Below, in pieces: positions 9,602 to 18,834 of a stretch of DNA of 64,000 bases. Each line of letters begins with the position of its first letter. The stretch's first letter is position 1. The notes beneath the pieces were generated by a model. That model was not told the DNA's origin and made no database searches. It was given only the letters and a program-made list of their open reading frames with translations. A program made the translations under genes and the position numbers. The stretch comes from Acidobacteriota bacterium (lineage in GTDB: Bacteria > Acidobacteriota > Terriglobia > Terriglobales > Acidobacteriaceae): contig JAJXWS010000004.1 of assembly GCA_021781495.1 (NCBI GenBank), positions 1 to 64,000 on the forward strand, read 5' to 3'.

Positions 9602-10138
9602 CTAATATTCTATGCCGCGCTGCGCCAGAATTCCTTTTTGATAAGCGTGTTTTACCTCGCGCATCTCCGTCACGGTGTCGGCCAGCTCCACCAGCGTGGG
9701 GTGGGCGTTCCGGCCGGTCAGGATGACGTGAACCATCTCCGGCCGCTGGCGCAGGGTCTCGGCCACCACGGCCGGGTCCAGCATGCCGTAGCTGATGGCG
9801 TAGTTGATCTCGTCCAGCACCACCAGGTCCCACTCGCCCGACAGGATGGCCTCCCGCGCCTCGGCCCAGGCCGCCTCCACCATCCGCACGTCCTCCGGAT
9901 CGGTCTCGGCGCCGCCCACCTTCACAAAGCCGCGGCCCATCTGCTTCAGCACGAAGTTGTCGCCAAACGCCTTGGCCGCGTCCAGCTCGCCGTAGTGCCA
10001 GGAGCCCTTCAGAAACTGCAGCATCAGCACGCGCATGCCATTGCCAACAGCGCGCAGTGCCGTGCCCAGGGCAGCCGTCGTCTTGCCCTTGCCGGGCCCA
10101 GTGTTAATCAGGATCAGTCCGCGTCGGGAGTCGGTCAT
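9602..10138 (-). CDS. cobO: Cob(I)yrinic acid a,c-diamide adenosyltransferase
   Basis: MTDSRRGLILINTGPGKGKTTAALGTALRAVGNG P-loop; LDEINYAISYG; typical BtuR/CobO C-terminus. Internal ATG at 10138 chosen over the extended ORF. Confidence 0.92.
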   Translation of the reverse strand: MTDSRRGLILINTGPGKGKTTAALGTALRAVGNGMRVLMLQFLKGSWHYGELDAAKAFGDNFVLKQMGRGFVKVGGAETDPEDVRMVEAAWAEAREAILSGEWDLVVLDEINYAISYGMLDPAVVAETLRQRPEMVHVILTGRNAHPTLVELADTVTEMREVKHAYQKGILAQRGIEY

Positions 10139-10200
10139 AGCGTTCCATGCAAGCAAACAGTGGGGATTCCGTTGAAGCCATGCAGGCATGCAGCCTGCCG

Positions 10201-10650
10201 CTAATGGCCTGTGTGATACGGATGGCCAGTCAAGATTGTACATGCCCGGTAAAGCTGCTCCGCCATCACCAGCCGGGCCAGGGCGTGGGCCATCGTCAGG
10301 CTGCCCAGGGAGAGCAGCAACCGCGCCCTGCCCCGCGCCGCATCGGACCATCCGCTGGCGGGCCCAATGGCAAACACCACATGCTGCGCCCCTTCGTCGC
10401 GCCGCGCGCCCAGCCACGCGGCAAAGGCCTCTGAGGTCATCTGGCGGCCGCGGCTGTCCAGCAGCACGGCGATCACCGGCGTCCGCCCCTGCTGCCGGTC
10501 CAGCCACTCCAGCAGCGCCTGCTCGGTCTTGAAGGCCTCCGCGCCGCAACCGGCAAATATCGAGCAACGCTCAAGATACATCCCGGCAAGCGCATCGAAG
10601 GGGTCTTTCGCACCGAAGCGAACACCCACATGTGCCAACGTAAGGCGCAT
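10201..10650 (-). CDS. rlmH: 23S rRNA (pseudouridine1915-N3)-methyltransferase RlmH
   Basis: Short SPOUT protein; LLDSRGRQMTSEAFA and FAIGPASGWSDAAR motifs; LTMAHALARLVMAEQLYRA C-terminus. Confidence 0.9.
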   Translation of the reverse strand: MRLTLAHVGVRFGAKDPFDALAGMYLERCSIFAGCGAEAFKTEQALLEWLDRQQGRTPVIAVLLDSRGRQMTSEAFAAWLGARRDEGAQHVVFAIGPASGWSDAARGRARLLLSLGSLTMAHALARLVMAEQLYRACTILTGHPYHTGH

Positions 10651-11084
10651 GGGTAGGAGGATAACTTACCCGAGCCTTTCGCCCGGAGAAAGACCCGTTG
10701 CGGAGTTCTAGGATTTCTCATAGACAGAAGGGAATTGCTACTGTTTTTCATAGACAAACGATTTCTTCTCGCCCGGAGAAAAGCACCAATACTGTTTAGT
10801 TTCTTGCATATATCGGAAAATTCTTTGAACTTTCAAGATTGGCAAGACAAATGCATAGGAATTCGTGCTACTAAGCAAAACGACAATCAGTGCGGGTGAA
10901 GCAAGGTTTCATCCTGACGGACTTTCGTATTGTTTTCTGGCTGCTGAACGGTAGCAGCATGAGAGCCGTGAAGCAAAGGCACCAGATAGTGTGAAGGACG
11001 CCGCCGATGCTTATCCGATGAGTCTCCAGGATGCTGAGCGCGGAGAAATCCTCACAGAATGTGTTCGCGGTGGAGGAGATATTC

Positions 11085-14000
11085 ATGATTCGTTGGCTCA
11101 GGACATACCCTGCTTTGGCATTGCGCATGCTGCTCCTGTTTGTTCCTCTGGCGGCTATGCCACTGCTTGCTCAGCAGTCGACGTCGATTACCGGTGGCCT
11201 GAATGGAACCGTTGTTGATTCGACCGCTGCGGTTGTGAACGATGCGACGGTAACTGTGAAAGGCCCGCAGGGAACGCGCGTAACCCGGACAGATACGATG
11301 GGGCACTACAGCATCGCTGGCCTCGTTCCCGGCTATTACGAAGTCACGGTTGAGAAGAGCGGCTTCAAGACAGTTCGCTCGACGCACAACGAAGTAGTCG
11401 TCAACGTTTCATCCCTCCTGAACATCACGCTGCCGGTGGGCAGTGCGCAGGAGACGGTTACGGTATCGGCATCCGCCGTCAATATCGACACGCAATCTAC
11501 CTCCATCGACTCCAACCTGACCGACACGTTCTACAACATGATTCCGATGCCGCGCGCGGTGAGTGCCATCTTCTACGCGGCCCCCAGCGCAGCTTCCGGA
11601 CAGGTAGCCGGCACTCCGAACCAGGCCGGCCCGGGCGCTTCCAACCCCTCCATCGGCGGCTCCACCGGCCTTGAGAACCTGTACGTGGTGGACGGCGTTA
11701 CGATCACCGACCAGGCCTATGGAAGCCTGGGAACCTACAACGTCAATCACGGATCCCTGGGCACCGGCATCAATCTGGCCTTTATTAAGGAAGTGGACGT
11801 CAAGTCCTACGGCTTTGAGCCCCAGTATGGCAAGGCCCAGGGCGGCATCATCCAGATGGTCACCAAGTCCGGCTCAAACGCCTACCACGGGGCAATCGCG
11901 GCTTACGCCGGTCCCGGTGCGTGGTATGCGGATCAGAAGCAGTTCTACCAGTTCGGTTACCTGCAGACGAGCCCAGCCGCTACGCTGTCCACTCCTCACT
12001 ACGATCTGGCGCTTGAGTTCGGCGGCTACATCCCTCACTACAAAGACAAGATCTTCTTCTTCGGAGCCTTCAACCCTTCGCTCGACCAGACCATCGCCAA
12101 GGCTGACCCGTTCTTCACCTACACGGGCGCGCCCGCGGCTGGTCCTGCTGTCGTCACGCACGGTCCTTACGCGTTCAGCACTACGGCCCTGAGCTGGGCC
12201 GGAAAGCTGACCTTCCAGCTCAGCCCCAAGCTGCAGTTTGAAGCGGCCAGCTTTGGCGATCCCTCCCGCCACAACATGGTGCCGAACACGCTCTCAACCG
12301 CGAACGTTCCTTCTTCGCTGAGCAGCTTCCAGTACGGTTCGCGCGATTCCTTCTTCCGCGTCAATGGAGTGATTACCCCGTCCTGGATCGTGGATGCGTC
12401 CTTCGCATACAACTACGACCACTTCAACGAATCACCGTTCCTCAACCAGTACTTCATCGGTGACCAGTCGCTCCTGCCGCAGGGCGGACAAACGGTCAAC
12501 ACCGGCTTCGGCAACTATGCTCCGTCCAAGGAGAACACCTACAGCCTCTCCTTTGACACGCAGAAGACGGCCCACTTCCTCGGCGATCACACCTTCTCGG
12601 TGGGTTACAGCTACGACCACACCAACTTCCTCTACGAGCCCACGCGTTCCGGTTCGCTCTATGCCATTCCGGCCAAGAATGCGATGAATGAGACTCTGAG
12701 CGACTATTACACCAACATTCCGGCCAGGGCAGTGGGCGCTTTGACCAACGCCTCCTTCCGGGTCTTCGCCACCAACACCAACCCCAATACGGCCGAGAAT
12801 CCAAGCAACTGGAGCAACGACAACACCTGCACCCAGTGCCCCATATGGAACAACGAGCGCGTCTACGCCTCTGTGTACCGCGGCACGTATGTCGGCTTCA
12901 AGGTGAACTCCATCGGCCGCTACCATGCAGCCTACGGTAACGATACATACGTGATGAATCGCTTCATCACCATCGATGCCGGCCTGCGCTGGGAAGAGCA
13001 GCGCATTGGTGGAACGCTGATGAAGTATCCCTTCACCGGCAACTGGTCGCCCCGCATGGGCATCAACGTCGATCCGTTCGGCGATCGCAAGGGCAAGGTC
13101 TTCTTCAACTACGGCCGCAACTACTGGGCCATGCCCCTCGATGCGGCCAACCGCCAGCTCGGCAACGAACAGGACGATACGGCGTACTACTTCGCTCCTG
13201 AGATCGACAGCAATCATCAGCTCATCATTGTTCCCGACGCGGCACATAACCTGAACCACCTGCCCAAGTACACCGACAATAGCGGCGTGGTTCATAACTT
13301 TGGCGGTCCCAACTTCTCCTCCTCCACCGGTGAAGGCATCATTCCCGGAACCAAGTCCGAGTACGAGGATGAGTATGTTCTGGGCGTGGAGCGCGATATC
13401 AAGAACGGAATGGTCGTCAAGGCGCGGTACATTGACCGCCGCCTCGGACGCATCATTGAAGACATCGGCTCGCAGTCGCCGGAAGCCTCTTCCATCTCCG
13501 GCAACTACAATGGCGGCATCGCCAATCCCAGCCCCAAGACGGATATCGCCGTGAACGAGCAGGAGGTCACGTATACGCCTGCCCAGTTCCAGGCGGCAAA
13601 CGGTGCAGCCCTCAGCAGCCCCACCGGCCTTACCGCGGACAACTATACCGCGCCTGTTCCGGGTTGCGCCTACGGAAACGACACCTACATCAGCGCTGGC
13701 GGCATCTGGACAAATGGCAAGAACGTTCCTATCGGCGGCGCCTGCTTCCTGAACCTGGCAACCATGGATGCCGGCCCTGGCGATGGAAAGCCGGATGGCT
13801 TTGCACAGCCTATCCGCCGCTTCCAATCGCTCGAGCTGGAATTCGATAAGCGCTTCAGCAACCACTGGCTGGCCGTGGTCAACTATCGTTTCGCCAAGCT
13901 CTTTGGCAACTATGAAGGCGCGTACCGCAACGATAACGGACAGTCCGACCCTGGCATCAGCTCGCTGTTTGACTTCACCACCGGCGCACTTGGCCTGCTG

Positions 14001-14489
14001 GGCGACCAGTTCAAGCCGGGCTTCCTCAGCACGGACCGCAGGAACGTTGGAAACCTGTTCCTGAGCTACACGGTCGGTGCCGACAGCCCGTTCGTTCACG
14101 CCGCCAAGGGCCTCACCGTGGGCCTGGGTCTTCGCGGACAGTCCGGTGTCCCGCTCAGCTTGCTGGGCGATCATCCGGCCTATCTGAATCAGGGCGAAGT
14201 GCCGATCGGCGGACGTGGCGCGGCAGGCCGTACGGCGTCAACCGCACAGCTCGATATGAAGGGTGAGTATGCGATCCCGTTGCATGAGGGCAAGGTGCTG
14301 AAGCTGGCGCTGGATACCTTCAACGTGACCAACTCCCAGTTCATCACGGGCAAGGTGCAATACACGCAGCAGCCCGCATCCGGCTACCCGGTCGTTGGTT
14401 CTTCTCCGTCACTGGATAGGGACTACGGCCGCCCGACGAGCTTCCAGGGACCGTTTTATGCTCGTGCAACAGTCCGCTTCGAGTTCTAG
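11085..14489 (+). CDS. TonB-dependent receptor with carboxypeptidase-regulatory-like domain
   Basis: Signal peptide MIRWLRTYPALALRMLLLFVPLAAMPLLAQQ; GGLNGTVVDSTAAVVNDATVTVKG; NLYVVDGVTITDQ plug; C-terminal ARATVRFEF. Confidence 0.88.
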   Translation: MIRWLRTYPALALRMLLLFVPLAAMPLLAQQSTSITGGLNGTVVDSTAAVVNDATVTVKGPQGTRVTRTDTMGHYSIAGLVPGYYEVTVEKSGFKTVRSTHNEVVVNVSSLLNITLPVGSAQETVTVSASAVNIDTQSTSIDSNLTDTFYNMIPMPRAVSAIFYAAPSAASGQVAGTPNQAGPGASNPSIGGSTGLENLYVVDGVTITDQAYGSLGTYNVNHGSLGTGINLAFIKEVDVKSYGFEPQYGKAQGGIIQMVTKSGSNAYHGAIAAYAGPGAWYADQKQFYQFGYLQTSPAATLSTPHYDLALEFGGYIPHYKDKIFFFGAFNPSLDQTIAKADPFFTYTGAPAAGPAVVTHGPYAFSTTALSWAGKLTFQLSPKLQFEAASFGDPSRHNMVPNTLSTANVPSSLSSFQYGSRDSFFRVNGVITPSWIVDASFAYNYDHFNESPFLNQYFIGDQSLLPQGGQTVNTGFGNYAPSKENTYSLSFDTQKTAHFLGDHTFSVGYSYDHTNFLYEPTRSGSLYAIPAKNAMNETLSDYYTNIPARAVGALTNASFRVFATNTNPNTAENPSNWSNDNTCTQCPIWNNERVYASVYRGTYVGFKVNSIGRYHAAYGNDTYVMNRFITIDAGLRWEEQRIGGTLMKYPFTGNWSPRMGINVDPFGDRKGKVFFNYGRNYWAMPLDAANRQLGNEQDDTAYYFAPEIDSNHQLIIVPDAAHNLNHLPKYTDNSGVVHNFGGPNFSSSTGEGIIPGTKSEYEDEYVLGVERDIKNGMVVKARYIDRRLGRIIEDIGSQSPEASSISGNYNGGIANPSPKTDIAVNEQEVTYTPAQFQAANGAALSSPTGLTADNYTAPVPGCAYGNDTYISAGGIWTNGKNVPIGGACFLNLATMDAGPGDGKPDGFAQPIRRFQSLELEFDKRFSNHWLAVVNYRFAKLFGNYEGAYRNDNGQSDPGISSLFDFTTGALGLLGDQFKPGFLSTDRRNVGNLFLSYTVGADSPFVHAAKGLTVGLGLRGQSGVPLSLLGDHPAYLNQGEVPIGGRGAAGRTASTAQLDMKGEYAIPLHEGKVLKLALDTFNVTNSQFITGKVQYTQQPASGYPVVGSSPSLDRDYGRPTSFQGPFYARATVRFEF

Positions 14490-14563
14490 GGGTTGATAGA
14501 ATCTAACCTTAAGGGAGAGAGAGTTCCTCTCTCCCTTTCGTATTTCAACTGGAGTTTCGTCTC

Positions 14564-16633
14564 TTGATTTCGACTTTCTCCCGTCCTCTGGTCTGGCTTC
14601 TCGTTCTGCTCTCCTTTGTCTCCGTTGCGCAAGCTGCCGTTCGGCCAAAAGATCTGCCTCCGCGGTACCGGCACTGGCTCACCGAAGAGGTCAATTACAT
14701 CATCAGCAGCAACGAGAGAAAGGAGTTTCTTTCTCTGCAGACCGACACAGAGCGCGATAGCTTTATCAAGGTGTTCTGGGCAATTCGCAATCCGGATCCC
14801 AATTCCGATGTAAATACCTATAAGGACGAGCACTATCGCCGGCTGGCGTATGCCAATGAGCACTTTGGCGGCATCTCGCAGCAGGATGGCTGGCGAACCG
14901 ATCAAGGGCGCATTTACATCATCCTTGGCCCTCCCCAGCAGGTCGTCAATTATCCCCTGGCTCGGAATGTGCGGCCCATCGAGATTTGGTTTTATCAGAC
15001 GCCAAGCCGCGCTTTGCCACCCTACTTCAATCTGCTTTTCTACAAGCGAAGCCTGGGCGAGCCCTACACGCTCTACTCCCCTTACCAGGACGGTCCGGCG
15101 CGGCTGGTTTCCACGCTTGAGGCCATGAACGACCAGAAGCGAAGCCTGGAAACCCTGCGCAAGTCGCTGGGAGACGAGGTTGCCAAGACATCGCTCTGCC
15201 TGATTCCCGGCGAATCGGTCAGCCTCGACGACTATTCGCCGAGCCTTTCTTCGGATGTACTGCTCTCCACCATTGCCGGCCTGCCGGACAATCCACTGAC
15301 GCAGGATGAGCTGAACCTGAATCGGCAAACCGAGCACGTAACCATGAGCGTGCTGCTTGGGGATCGGAACATGTCCCTGAGCTACGAAGTATTTCGGGAT
15401 GATGCTGACCGCCAAACGCTCAGCTATCTGCTGGCCACAAGCACGCCAGACGCGCGGCTGATCGGGCAGCGCACCGACAGCAGCTATTACTATGACCTGA
15501 CGCTGCGCACCACCGTGACCACCGCGGCAGGCAAACCCGCGTATGAACAGGAAGATCGGCTCACGGGCAATCTGACTGCGGCGCAGGCTGAGATTGCGAA
15601 GAAGAAAAGATTCGCAGCGGAGGCGCGCATCCCGCTTGCTCCCGGCACATACACGCTGGTGACCACGCTCACAAACAACATCAACCATATTGCCGCGCAG
15701 CAACATGCGAGCGTTACCGTACCCCCGGTGAACACGAAGCCCGTAGGCATCTCAAGCCTGCTGGTCTACAAGGCGCCTGCGGCCGTGCCGGATCCGAATG
15801 GGGAACTGCCCTTCAGCGCATCGCGCCTGCGCTTTACCCCGCGCGGAGCACAGACGGTCACCTTGTCTCAGGGGGAGCGCCTGCCGCTGGTGTTTCAACT
15901 ATGGCTTGGCCCCCGCGACCCCGCATCCACCGCGCCAGACAAGATTCATCTGCGCTATACGTATGGGGCAGCAACGACCTCCAGTGCAAGTCCTTCGGTG
16001 GAAAGCGAGGATATCGACGCCGCAAACAGTGACAAAGCCGGCAATCTGCTGACGGGCAAGACTCTCAATACATCCAGCCTGGACGTGGGAACCTACATGC
16101 TGGTGGTGAGCGCAACCCGCGCGGGATCGAGAGAAAGCGCCTATGCGTCCATGATTCTGCATGTGCAGCCGCCAGAAAATTTTGTCGACACATGGACCGC
16201 CTACGGGCCGCACGATCCGGAAGGCATTGCGGTGGATGATTTGAAGCGCGGCATGTCTGCTGAGGCGCAGGGAGCAGATGCCGCGGCACAAACGTGGTAC
16301 AGCATGGCCCTCAAGGAGAGCTCTTCGGACCTGCGTCCCCTGGATAAGCTAGCTGCCCTGCTCATCCGGCAGCGGCAGATTGCAGAGCTGGCCGCGCTTG
16401 GAAAGCAGCCAATCCTTTCCCGCACTGCGGCAGCGCCCGGAACGTTGCTGGCAATTGCCAACGCACAGAGAGTGACGGGAGGCTCCAAGGCAGAGGAGCA
16501 GCTGCTGGAGGCGCAAATCAAGATGCAACCGCCGAATGCGGATCTGTACCGCACGCTGGCGGATGCATGCGAGGCCACGGGAAACAATGCAAGAGCGCGC
16601 GATCTGCGATCGCTTGCCGCAGGCGTAAAGTAA
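14564..16633 (+). CDS. GWxTD domain-containing secreted protein
   Basis: Signal peptide (TTG start, GGAG upstream); DERDSFIKVFWAIRNPDPNSD-type segment and QQDGWRTDQGRIYIILGPPQQ motif; C-terminal TPR-like region. Confidence 0.8.
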   Translation: MISTFSRPLVWLLVLLSFVSVAQAAVRPKDLPPRYRHWLTEEVNYIISSNERKEFLSLQTDTERDSFIKVFWAIRNPDPNSDVNTYKDEHYRRLAYANEHFGGISQQDGWRTDQGRIYIILGPPQQVVNYPLARNVRPIEIWFYQTPSRALPPYFNLLFYKRSLGEPYTLYSPYQDGPARLVSTLEAMNDQKRSLETLRKSLGDEVAKTSLCLIPGESVSLDDYSPSLSSDVLLSTIAGLPDNPLTQDELNLNRQTEHVTMSVLLGDRNMSLSYEVFRDDADRQTLSYLLATSTPDARLIGQRTDSSYYYDLTLRTTVTTAAGKPAYEQEDRLTGNLTAAQAEIAKKKRFAAEARIPLAPGTYTLVTTLTNNINHIAAQQHASVTVPPVNTKPVGISSLLVYKAPAAVPDPNGELPFSASRLRFTPRGAQTVTLSQGERLPLVFQLWLGPRDPASTAPDKIHLRYTYGAATTSSASPSVESEDIDAANSDKAGNLLTGKTLNTSSLDVGTYMLVVSATRAGSRESAYASMILHVQPPENFVDTWTAYGPHDPEGIAVDDLKRGMSAEAQGADAAAQTWYSMALKESSSDLRPLDKLAALLIRQRQIAELAALGKQPILSRTAAAPGTLLAIANAQRVTGGSKAEEQLLEAQIKMQPPNADLYRTLADACEATGNNARARDLRSLAAGVK

Positions 16634-16689
16634 CCGTCCGCTGATTCACGCTATGCATTTGCGCCAGGGAATGGCGGCAGCGAAACAGC

Positions 16690-16719
16690 AAGAGGGACCT
16701 GGGCGTTCAGGTCCCTCTT
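16690..16719. terminator. Bidirectional Rho-independent terminator
   Basis: AAGAGGGACCTG-ggcgtt-CAGGTCCCTCTT perfect 12-bp stem with T-rich tail, between convergent genes. Confidence 0.8.
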
Positions 16720-16785
16720 TCATTTCAGGTCTACTTCCGATTCCCGGTCACCGGGCCGGCCGGGCAATGCCCCCGGTAAGGAAGG

Positions 16786-17433
16786 CTACTTCCGGGCGGC
16801 GGCTTTCTTTGTCGCAGAGCTTGCAGCCGTCTTTTTTGCGGCGGCCTTTTTAGCAGCAGGCTTGGCGGCTGGTGCCCTTTTTTTAGTCTTCTTTGCGGCA
16901 GCGGGCTTTGCCGCAGCCTTTTTCGCGGGCGCCTTCTTGGCCGGCGCGGCGGATTTCTTCTTCGGCGTGGCCTCGACGGCCTTCTTCGCCGGAGCCTTGG
17001 CGGCGGATTTGCCGCGGGCGGCGCGCGTCTTTGCAGCCAGCATCGCCTTCAGCTCCTCGTCAAACTCGGCGGGCGTCAGCGGCCGGGCCGACTTGCGCAG
17101 GCGCTCGATGTCGTAGAAGGCGCGGCGCTCTGCAAGGAAGACGTGGACCACAAAGTCCACATAGTCCAGCAGGATCCACTCGCCCTGGCGGCGGCCCTCC
17201 ACGGAGTTGGGCATCACGTTGAACTCGCGCTTCAGCTTCAGCTCCACCTCGTCGGCAATGGCCTGGGCCTGCCGGTCATTCAGGGCCGAGGTGATCAGGA
17301 AGAAGTCCGCCAGGCCGGAGTCGATGGGGTCGAGTTCAAGGATGCGGGTGTCTTCGCCCTTCTTGTCTTCACAGACCTTGGCGGCGGCCTGCACCAGTAG
17401 GCGGATATGCTCGTGCGCTTGCGGGGTAGTCAT
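16786..17433 (-). CDS. rsfS: Ribosome silencing factor RsfS with Lys/Ala-rich C-terminal tail
   Basis: DSGLADFFLITSALNDRQAQAIADEVE and GRRQGEWILLDYVDFVVHVFLAERRAFYDIERL (RsfS core), then about 75 aa of AKKA/PAKK repeats. Confidence 0.9.
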   Translation of the reverse strand: MTTPQAHEHIRLLVQAAAKVCEDKKGEDTRILELDPIDSGLADFFLITSALNDRQAQAIADEVELKLKREFNVMPNSVEGRRQGEWILLDYVDFVVHVFLAERRAFYDIERLRKSARPLTPAEFDEELKAMLAAKTRAARGKSAAKAPAKKAVEATPKKKSAAPAKKAPAKKAAAKPAAAKKTKKRAPAAKPAAKKAAAKKTAASSATKKAAARK

Positions 17434-17513
17434 ACGTGGAAAAAGCTCTCCAACGCACATCGTAGCCCGTTGCCGGGGCGGCGGCAAGCGGCAGAGTGCA
17501 AGAATGGCAGCAC

Positions 17514-18257
17514 TTATCGGTAAAGACGGTGGGCGGCGATGTACTCGGCGACGGCGTTGGGCAGCAGTTCGTGGCCGCTGGTGAAGCGGTCTCCGGCGGC
17601 CTGCGCCTGCAGGCGGATGTGGGAGGCGCTGATGTCAATTTCCATCCCCGGCAGCAGGTAGAACGGCGTGGAACGGCCGTTGGCGGCCCGCAGCGTGTAG
17701 CAGCGCAGCTCGACTCCCGCTGATGCGTCCACCTCCGCCGGTGTGGGCTCCACCGGGCCGGGCGCAATGGACAGGCCCGCAGGCAGCACGGCGGCCAGGT
17801 CGGCGAGGCTTTCTCCCGGGCGCGAGGCGACGATGAGCGGCGCGACGAAGGGGATCTCCGCTCCGCGATGCCAGCGGCGCAGCCCCAGAAAAGAGTCTGC
17901 GCCCATCAGGCAAAAGAGCTGCGCGCCGGGCGGCGACTGGGCACGCACAGCGTGCAGCGTATCGATGGTGTAGTTGGGCTTGCCCGCGGGCTCCGGCGCG
18001 TCGGCCAGCGAGACAGCAAAGCCGGGCTCGTCTGCAATCGCCAGCCGCGTCATGGCAACGCGGTGCTCAAAGCCGGCGGTCGCGCCCAGTGGCTTTAACG
18101 GCTGCGTGCCCACCGGGGCAAACAGGACCGTATCCAGCCGGAGAGCGGCGCGGGCGGCGCGCGCAATGGCCAGATGACCGCGGTGCGGAGGATCAAAGCT
18201 GCCTCCGAAGAAGGCGATGCGCGGACCGTAGCTTGCCGCATGCTCCATGGCATCCAT
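17514..18257 (-). CDS. nadD: Nicotinate-nucleotide adenylyltransferase
   Basis: RIAFFGGSFDPPHRGHLAIARAA; FCLMGADSFLGLRRWH; ISASHIR-type C-terminal motif. Confidence 0.92.
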   Translation of the reverse strand: MDAMEHAASYGPRIAFFGGSFDPPHRGHLAIARAARAALRLDTVLFAPVGTQPLKPLGATAGFEHRVAMTRLAIADEPGFAVSLADAPEPAGKPNYTIDTLHAVRAQSPPGAQLFCLMGADSFLGLRRWHRGAEIPFVAPLIVASRPGESLADLAAVLPAGLSIAPGPVEPTPAEVDASAGVELRCYTLRAANGRSTPFYLLPGMEIDISASHIRLQAQAAGDRFTSGHELLPNAVAEYIAAHRLYR

Positions 18258-18358
18258 GGTACTGCTTTCCGGGGGGTCTGTACGTTGGCCGGACGGTGGT
18301 CCCGGCGGGTAAGTTTCGCGCCGGACGGGGAATTGTTTTAGCATCATAGGTAAGCGCT

Positions 18359-18775
18359 ATGCGATACCTGATTGCTCTTCTCGCACTGGCCGGCGTGGTT
18401 GTCTCCGCGCTGGCTCTGCAGGTCCACTACTCCACGGGAACGGAGCCGTGCTCGATCAATGCCCGCTGGGATTGCGGCGTGGTCAACCACAGCCCCTTTG
18501 CCGAGATGAACAACATTCCGGTGGCAATCATCGGCATTGCCGGTTACCTGGCGCTGGCCGGGCTGGCACTGATGCGGCAGCGTTTCCTGCTGCTGCTGGC
18601 GGTGTTTGCGGGCTTTGCGTTTGCACTGCGGCTCACGTTCATTGAGGAGTATGTGCTGCAGGTCTGGTGCCTGTACTGCGTCATCTCGCAGACCGTGATT
18701 GCCGTGATGCTGCTGCTCAGCGTGGGCTGGCTTGGGGCTGAGCACTGGTCGCTGAAGCGAGCGGCGAAGGCCTGA
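18359..18775 (+). CDS. Vitamin K epoxide reductase family membrane protein
   Basis: Four TM segments; C...C loop (PCSINARWDCGVVNHS) and WCLYC CXXC in TM. Confidence 0.85.
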   Translation: MRYLIALLALAGVVVSALALQVHYSTGTEPCSINARWDCGVVNHSPFAEMNNIPVAIIGIAGYLALAGLALMRQRFLLLLAVFAGFAFALRLTFIEEYVLQVWCLYCVISQTVIAVMLLLSVGWLGAEHWSLKRAAKA

Positions 18776-18834
18776 GGGCCGCGCTGCTCTGCCTGTATCC
18801 GCTCAGGATGCGCTGATAAAATTGAACTAACCCG

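Noticed and set aside
10660-10800. CRISPR-like or att-site interpretation of the repeated motifs
   Set aside because: Only two copies each, unequal spacing, no spacer architecture and no integrase.
12432-14174. 580-aa minus-strand ORF
   Set aside because: Antisense to a TonB receptor with a clear signal and barrel; low-complexity Val/Gly/Ala/Arg composition.
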